From a virus: 21,195 nucleotides of DNA. Shown here one piece after another: positions 14,715 to 21,195 of the stretch; position 1 is the stretch's first letter, and each line of letters begins with the position of its first letter. The notes beneath the pieces were generated by a model that saw only the letters and a program-made list of their open reading frames with translations, ran no database searches and was not told where the DNA came from. Where the stretch lies: positions 1-21,195 of the IMG/VR virus record IMGVR_UViG_3300037264_002046. One strand, 5' to 3'. The position numbers and the translations under genes were made by a program.

Positions 14715-15550
14715 TGTCGACAATCACCTTCGGACCTCCGGTGATGATCGACGGTCCCCTTCCTGTCGCCCCTCCTCGGTCGCTGCTCAAGGTCCCCGGT
14801 GTTCTGCAAGAGAACACCGGGGACCTGCGCTGGATGAACGGAGGGGCGGTCTGGGGCTACCCAGAGGGCCTGCCGCAGACCTGGGACCCCTGCTACACGG
14901 GGACCTTCGAGACCAAGACGGACGCCTACGCAGCGGCCACCCCGGACTTCGCGGCGTTCGTGATCTACCTGCCCGTCGTCTGCTCCTCGTTCTCTCTTGC
15001 CCACGACCCGGAGGGGTTCGGGATGAGGGCGGAGGTTGCCCTGGACGCGATCGCGTCCTACGCCATCGAGGAGGCCCTCTCGCAGGGAGTCCCGATGTCG
15101 GCCAATCCCTTCCTCGCTGACGCCAACGTCACCTTCCCCGCCGGGGCCGGTGCTGTCTCCGTGGCTGCGGGGCGGTCATACCTCGAGGAGGCGATCGGAG
15201 CCACAGCCAGGGGTGGCATGATCCATTTGACCCCAGGGGCAGGCTCCGCTTTCTTCGAGAACGACGGCAGAGACCCGGGGCCGCTATACACGGCTCTCGG
15301 CACGCCGGTTGCTGTCGGCGGCGGGTACGCAGGCGCCACACCGTCCGGCCAGGGCGCGGCAGCCGCCGGCCAGTCATGGGTCTATGCCACCGGACCCGTG
15401 CGGGCCTGGCTGGCAGACGAGGCGATGTTGAACATCAAGGACGTTCTCGACCGATCCAACAATGAAGTGACCTTCAGGGCAGAGCGTTACGCACTCGTCG
15501 AGTGGGATACCGCACTCCAGGCCGCTGTGCTGATCGACTGGACACCCTGA
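14714..15550 (+). CDS. Virion structural protein downstream of the capsid gene
   Basis: AGGAAAGGGG upstream supports ATG 14714. The 278-residue product is Ala/Gly-rich, with an opening Pro-rich stretch, a helical middle (MRAEVALDAIASYAIEEALSQG), then beta-type segments (GTPVAVGGGYAGATP, QSWVYATGPVRAWL) and a C-terminus VTFRAERYALVEWDTALQAAVLIDW. The 'ATGPV ... AER ... D ... AAV' pattern is one I associate with actinophage virion proteins encoded after the capsid, function unassigned. Residues 26-38 are encoded by a perfect 16-bp inverted repeat (listed separately). There is no recognisable enzymatic motif. Confidence 0.65.
   Translation: MSTITFGPPVMIDGPLPVAPPRSLLKVPGVLQENTGDLRWMNGGAVWGYPEGLPQTWDPCYTGTFETKTDAYAAATPDFAAFVIYLPVVCSSFSLAHDPEGFGMRAEVALDAIASYAIEEALSQGVPMSANPFLADANVTFPAGAGAVSVAAGRSYLEEAIGATARGGMIHLTPGAGSAFFENDGRDPGPLYTALGTPVAVGGGYAGATPSGQGAAAAGQSWVYATGPVRAWLADEAMLNIKDVLDRSNNEVTFRAERYALVEWDTALQAAVLIDWTP
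14790..14826 (+). repeat. Perfect 16-bp inverted repeat inside a coding region
   Basis: AGGTCCCCGGTGTTCT (14790-14805) is exactly complementary to AGAACACCGGGGACCT (14811-14826) around the loop GCAAG. It begins 76 bases into the gene after the major capsid protein. No T-run follows, so it is not a classic terminator. It would form a very stable RNA hairpin. Confidence 0.9.
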
Positions 15551-15588
15551 TGACATCGAAGGCTACAGAGCCAGAGAAGGAGGAATAG
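15550..15588 (+). other. Micro reading frame bridging to the next gene
   Basis: ATG 15550 overlaps the previous stop as TGATG and opens a 12-codon frame (MTSKATEPEKEE). Its last codons are the ribosome binding site AAGGAGGAA of the next gene. Its TAG ends 3 bases before ATG 15592. It may act in translational coupling or be chance. Confidence 0.25.
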
Positions 15589-15591
15589 CTG

Positions 15592-16269
15592 ATGGCCGCA
15601 CCATGCGGAGTGCCACTCGGGCTCTGTGCCGCGAGGGTCACTCGTCTCATCGCGACAACGGGCTGCGTTGCCGCGTCGCCCGACAACAGCTTCGTCACCA
15701 CGGAGCTGATCTCGCTCCAGCTCTCCCCGGTCGTGGAGGCCGGGGCGGACACCACCCTCACGGGTGGCTGCGACTGCGTCATCGCCTCGTACCGAGGGAC
15801 GGACAAGCTGAAGCGCTTCGAGTTCACGATCACCGACCCGAAGCTCTCGCCGGCCCTCTACGAGATGATGATCGGTGGCGGGATCATCAACGATGCAGGG
15901 GTGCCGGTCGGCACCACCTGGCCCGGAGAGCTCTCGTGTGACGAGGCGCAGGACGCCGTCGCACTCGAGTTCTGGGTGAAGCACTGGAACGGAAGCTCGC
16001 AGGATGCCACGTATCCGTGGATTCACCACGTGTATCCGCAGACGTACTGGCAGATCGGCCAGCAGCAGTTCCAGAACGACTTCGCTCAGCCGACGATCAC
16101 TGGCTTCTCGCGGAGCAACGGCTGCTGGGGTGACGGACCCTACGGGGATGGGCCGGAGGCTGAGTACGGGGCCTCGATCGACATCTCAAACGGATCGTTC
16201 TGGTACACGGCTTCGACACCGCCGGTGTCGACCGACTGCGACTACGCAGACGTGACGCCGTCCAGCTAG
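15592..16269 (+). CDS. Virion structural protein (possible tail or neck component)
   Basis: A strong AAGGAGGAA lies 6 bases before ATG 15592. The 225-residue product is beta-rich with many Cys (CGVPLGLC, GGCDCV), aromatic-rich strands (EFWVKHWNGSS, WIHHVYPQTYWQIGQQQF), the phrase FTITDPKLSPALYEMMIGG, and a GCWGDGPYGDGP loop near the end. The acidic, aromatic beta character and the location after the capsid and a second virion protein fit a tail-tube, neck or decoration protein. I cannot choose between these. A strong hairpin follows it, marking the end of a transcription unit. Confidence 0.6.
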   Translation: MAAPCGVPLGLCAARVTRLIATTGCVAASPDNSFVTTELISLQLSPVVEAGADTTLTGGCDCVIASYRGTDKLKRFEFTITDPKLSPALYEMMIGGGIINDAGVPVGTTWPGELSCDEAQDAVALEFWVKHWNGSSQDATYPWIHHVYPQTYWQIGQQQFQNDFAQPTITGFSRSNGCWGDGPYGDGPEAEYGASIDISNGSFWYTASTPPVSTDCDYADVTPSS

Positions 16270-16287
16270 AGCGTCTCCGGATGGAAG

Positions 16288-16315
16288 CGGAGGGCGGCCG
16301 TCGAGCCGCCCTCCG
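16288..16315 (+). terminator. Strong hairpin, probable terminator
   Basis: CGGAGGGCGGC (16288-16298) pairs perfectly with GCCGCCCTCCG (16305-16315) around CGTCGA, 18 bases after the stop at 16269. A GTCGTTGTG tail follows, with T but no clean run. GC-rich hairpins with poor T-tails are common terminators in high-GC Gram-positive bacteria. Confidence 0.65.
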
Positions 16316-16328
16316 TCGTTGTGGGCGC

Positions 16329-16334
16329 TATCCT
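16329..16334 (+). promoter_or_regulatory. Possible -10 box (TATCCT)
   Basis: GCTATCCTCTATCTC directly follows the terminator hairpin and precedes the ribosome binding site AAAGGAG of the next gene. It resembles the other CTA(T/C)(A/C)CTC boxes in the window. Since the upstream unit appears terminated, a promoter is needed here. Confidence 0.35.
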
Positions 16335-16362
16335 CTATCTCTTCCCGAGAAAGGAGATAGCA

Positions 16363-17016
16363 ATGTCAGCGAGCTCGACCCACGTTCCGGGGATGGTGGG
16401 GGTGCTATCCGCATCCGAGGCGGTGTCCTTCTCGTCCTTCGCCTCCGACCTGGACGGCCTCGTTCTGCCGCAGGGGACGGTGAAGCACTTCGTCTCCAAC
16501 CCCGACGTGTCGTGGGCATGCAATGAGGTCGTGGCCCTGGCGCGGGAGCGAGGGCTGGGCTGGGTCTGGCTCATCGGGTCCAGCCGCTCATTCGCCCCGG
16601 ATACGATCGTCACGCTACTGGCTCGAGATGCAGAGATCATCGGCCCCGTCGTCTTGGAGCCCGCAGCTCCCTTCAGGCCCGAAGCGACACCGTTCCGACT
16701 CGATGAGGTCACCGGCCCGGGGACGCTGCACGAGGTAGATCAGATCACATCTCCCATGGGCGTCCTGATCAGGCGCTCGGCGTTCGAGCTCGGCCTGCCA
16801 GTCTTCGACGAGGATGGGATGGCCGGGTTCTGTGAGCGTGCCGCCGCTCGAGGAGTGCAGTCGTACGTCGACACCTCGGTGCGTCTCGGGCACAGGTTTG
16901 TTGCCACGATCAGACCCGAGCATCGCGCCGGCCGCTGGGAGCTCGTGGCTTCCGTGGGCGGGATCGAATTCACCCTGCCCGTGACGAGCAAGGCGGTGGA
17001 GCCAGCCCTGCGCTAG
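16363..17016 (+). CDS. Glycosyltransferase-fold protein lacking the acidic motif
   Basis: AAAGGAG sets ATG 16363; an upstream in-frame GTG at 16321 lacks support. The 217-residue product follows the plan of GT-A proteins. A helix (ACNEVVALARERG) leads into the strand WVWLIGSSRSFAPDTIVTLLARDAEIIGPVV. Then come LHEVDQITSPMGVLIRRSAFELGLPVF and YVDTSVRLGHRFVAT, matching the acceptor/donor segments of phage glycosyltransferases in which the strand normally reads Trp-x-Asp-Asp-Asp-His. Here the triad is Gly72-Ser-Ser74. It is probably inactive, metal-independent or repurposed. A terminator and its own promoter-like box separate it from the capsid operon. Confidence 0.6.
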   Translation: MSASSTHVPGMVGVLSASEAVSFSSFASDLDGLVLPQGTVKHFVSNPDVSWACNEVVALARERGLGWVWLIGSSRSFAPDTIVTLLARDAEIIGPVVLEPAAPFRPEATPFRLDEVTGPGTLHEVDQITSPMGVLIRRSAFELGLPVFDEDGMAGFCERAAARGVQSYVDTSVRLGHRFVATIRPEHRAGRWELVASVGGIEFTLPVTSKAVEPALR

Positions 17017-17020
17017 GAGT

Positions 17021-17042
17021 GTCCTATCCCTGTTCTACCATC
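17021..17042 (+). promoter_or_regulatory. Shared 22-base motif, copy 2 (putative promoter)
   Basis: GTCCTATCCCTGTTCTACC followed by ATC, 4 bases after the previous stop, matches 8597-8618 at 17 of 22 positions. TACCAT at 17036-17041 is a reasonable -10 box. It lies 68 bases before ATG 17111. Confidence 0.45.
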
Positions 17043-17093
17043 GTTGGTGTTTGAAGATGGCCGGCGTCCATGCCGGGCAAGCCAACGCCAACG
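17042..17093 (+). promoter_or_regulatory. Folded mRNA leader before gene 17111
   Basis: CGTTGGTGTT (17042-17051) pairs with AACGCCAACG (17084-17093), 10 base pairs with one G-T. It encloses a smaller CCGGC/GCCGG stem. The outer stem ends 2 bases before the ribosome binding site GGGAGGT. This leader could protect the transcript or gate translation. It does not match a riboswitch class I know. Confidence 0.45.
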
Positions 17094-17110
17094 CAGGGAG
17101 GTAGGACAGC

Positions 17111-17437
17111 ATGGCAAGAACACCGACTCGGTTCCACGGCCCGGCACAGGTGTCGAACGCGGCGGCGACCAAGTACACGGTCCTCACGAACGAGAAGATC
17201 ATCGTTCGGCACATCCACGTCTACAACCCGGGTACGGGTTCGGCGACGTTCACGCTCTCCATCGGCGCGGACGCGGCGGCGCTGCGTCTGTTCGACGCCT
17301 ACCCGGTCGCGGAGGACGTGCCGCTCGACCACTGGTGCTACTACGTGGTCGAGGAGGCCGAGATCATCCAGGGGCTGTCCGGCACCAACAACCAGCTCGT
17401 GCTCACGATCGACGGCGACCGCATCACTCTCGGCTGA
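17111..17437 (+). CDS. Small beta-rich virion protein
   Basis: GGGAGGT upstream supports ATG 17111. The 108-residue product begins RTPTRFHGPAQVS, continues KYTVLTNEKIIVRHIHVYNPG and TFTLSIGADAAALRLFDAYPV, and ends LVLTIDGDRITLG. It is a compact beta-sandwich pattern that I recognise as a recurrent small phage virion protein (RFHGPAxL ... IRHIHVxNP ... LSIGAD). It is usually located near tail-fibre genes and presumed to be a fibre-associated or decoration protein. It sits directly upstream of the collagen-like fibre gene, in line with that idea. The family has no biochemical function that I know of. Confidence 0.65.
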   Translation: MARTPTRFHGPAQVSNAAATKYTVLTNEKIIVRHIHVYNPGTGSATFTLSIGADAAALRLFDAYPVAEDVPLDHWCYYVVEEAEIIQGLSGTNNQLVLTIDGDRITLG

Positions 17438-17455
17438 GATGGTCACCTCTGGCTA

Positions 17456-17496
17456 AGCGCGGACCGAGATTCGGTCATGAGGATCTCGGCCGCGCT
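17456..17496 (+). terminator. Long bulged hairpin, probable terminator or processing site
   Basis: AGCGCGG (17456-17462), a bulged A, then CCGAGAT (17464-17470) pairs with ATCTCGG-CCGCGCT (17483-17496): 14 base pairs with one bulge and a 12-base loop, 18 bases after the stop at 17437. There is no T-run. It separates the small virion gene from the fibre gene. Confidence 0.55.
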
Positions 17497-17704
17497 CGGC
17501 GACTGGACGGGAAATGTTCACAAAGAAGCCGGCCCCTCTCCGAGGAATCGAGGCGATCGATTGGGGATGGGAACGGGGGCAAACGAAGGGCGAAAGTTGA
17601 GTCTGTTCTCACATTTCGAAACCGAACGAACACTCCCCTTCGCCGGCATTCGCCACTCAGCGGAACGTCCTGACCGGGAGGTTTATCGCGGACAGGGTGG
17701 CTAG
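17497..17704 (+). other. Long untranslated region before the fibre gene
   Basis: No convincing gene is present. It is richer in A and T than its surroundings (for example TTCTCACATTTCGAAACCGAACGA in two parts) and holds an imperfect repeat pair CGAAGGG / CCCTTCG. GGGAGG at 17676-17681 is too far from ATG 17705 to serve it. AGGGTGG at 17694-17700 is the likely ribosome binding site. A 75-codon frame starting in the hairpin loop at 17477 is judged spurious. The fibre promoter probably lies here but was not identified. Confidence 0.5.

Positions 17705-21195
<3,491 letters not shown>

Noticed and set aside
17477-17704. 75-codon plus-strand frame before the fibre gene
   Set aside because: Its ATG lies in the loop of a strong hairpin, it has no ribosome binding site, and the peptide has no domain-like pattern.

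Overview
The window is GC-rich and nearly saturated with plus-strand genes that abut or overlap. It reads as the packaging and virion-structure half of a tailed double-stranded DNA phage (Caudoviricetes). The firm anchors, in order, are: a RusA-type resolvase, terminase small and large subunits, portal, capsid maturation protease, major capsid protein, further virion proteins, and a very long collagen-like fibre that runs off the right edge. The protease architecture, the short Cys-pair proteins, the GTG/TTG starts and the apparently leaderless genes resemble phages of high-GC Gram-positive hosts (Actinobacteria). That host is an inference. No integrase, repressor, tRNA, rRNA, CRISPR array or insertion sequence was seen.

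Layout. 1-1993: small hypothetical genes and a family-2-type glycosyltransferase. 1995-2684: one virion-type gene on the minus strand, the only convincing minus-strand gene. 2683-3874: a ribbon-helix-helix regulator, a hypothetical protein, RusA and a two-helix membrane protein. 3918-6677: terminase module with two small zinc-type proteins. 6674-8007: two tandem glycosyltransferases. 8053-8725: a DUF1508-like protein, a DUF1360-like membrane protein and a 23-residue Cys-rich peptide. 8735-12157: portal, protease and a small capsid-module protein. 12158-12814: another glycosyltransferase-like gene. 12940-16269: scaffold-fused major capsid protein and two virion proteins, closed by a strong hairpin. 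16363-17437: a glycosyltransferase-fold protein lacking the usual acidic motif, then a small virion protein. 17438-17704: non-coding leader with a long hairpin. 17705-21195: collagen-like fibre, truncated by the window end.

How the parts fit. Terminase, portal, protease and capsid build and fill the head. Five glycosyltransferase-like proteins are scattered among them, and the fibre shaft is dominated by Gly-X-Thr triplets, a potential substrate for O-glycosylation. A plausible reading is a phage that sugar-coats its own virion or fibre. Non-coding structure is also notable: a perfect 16-bp inverted repeat inside a virion gene, a 14-bp bulged hairpin before the fibre gene, a folded leader before gene 17111, a 22-base motif found upstream of two genes, and genes with -10-like boxes 8-9 bases before the start codon. 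Everything here was read by eye. No database search or folding program was run.
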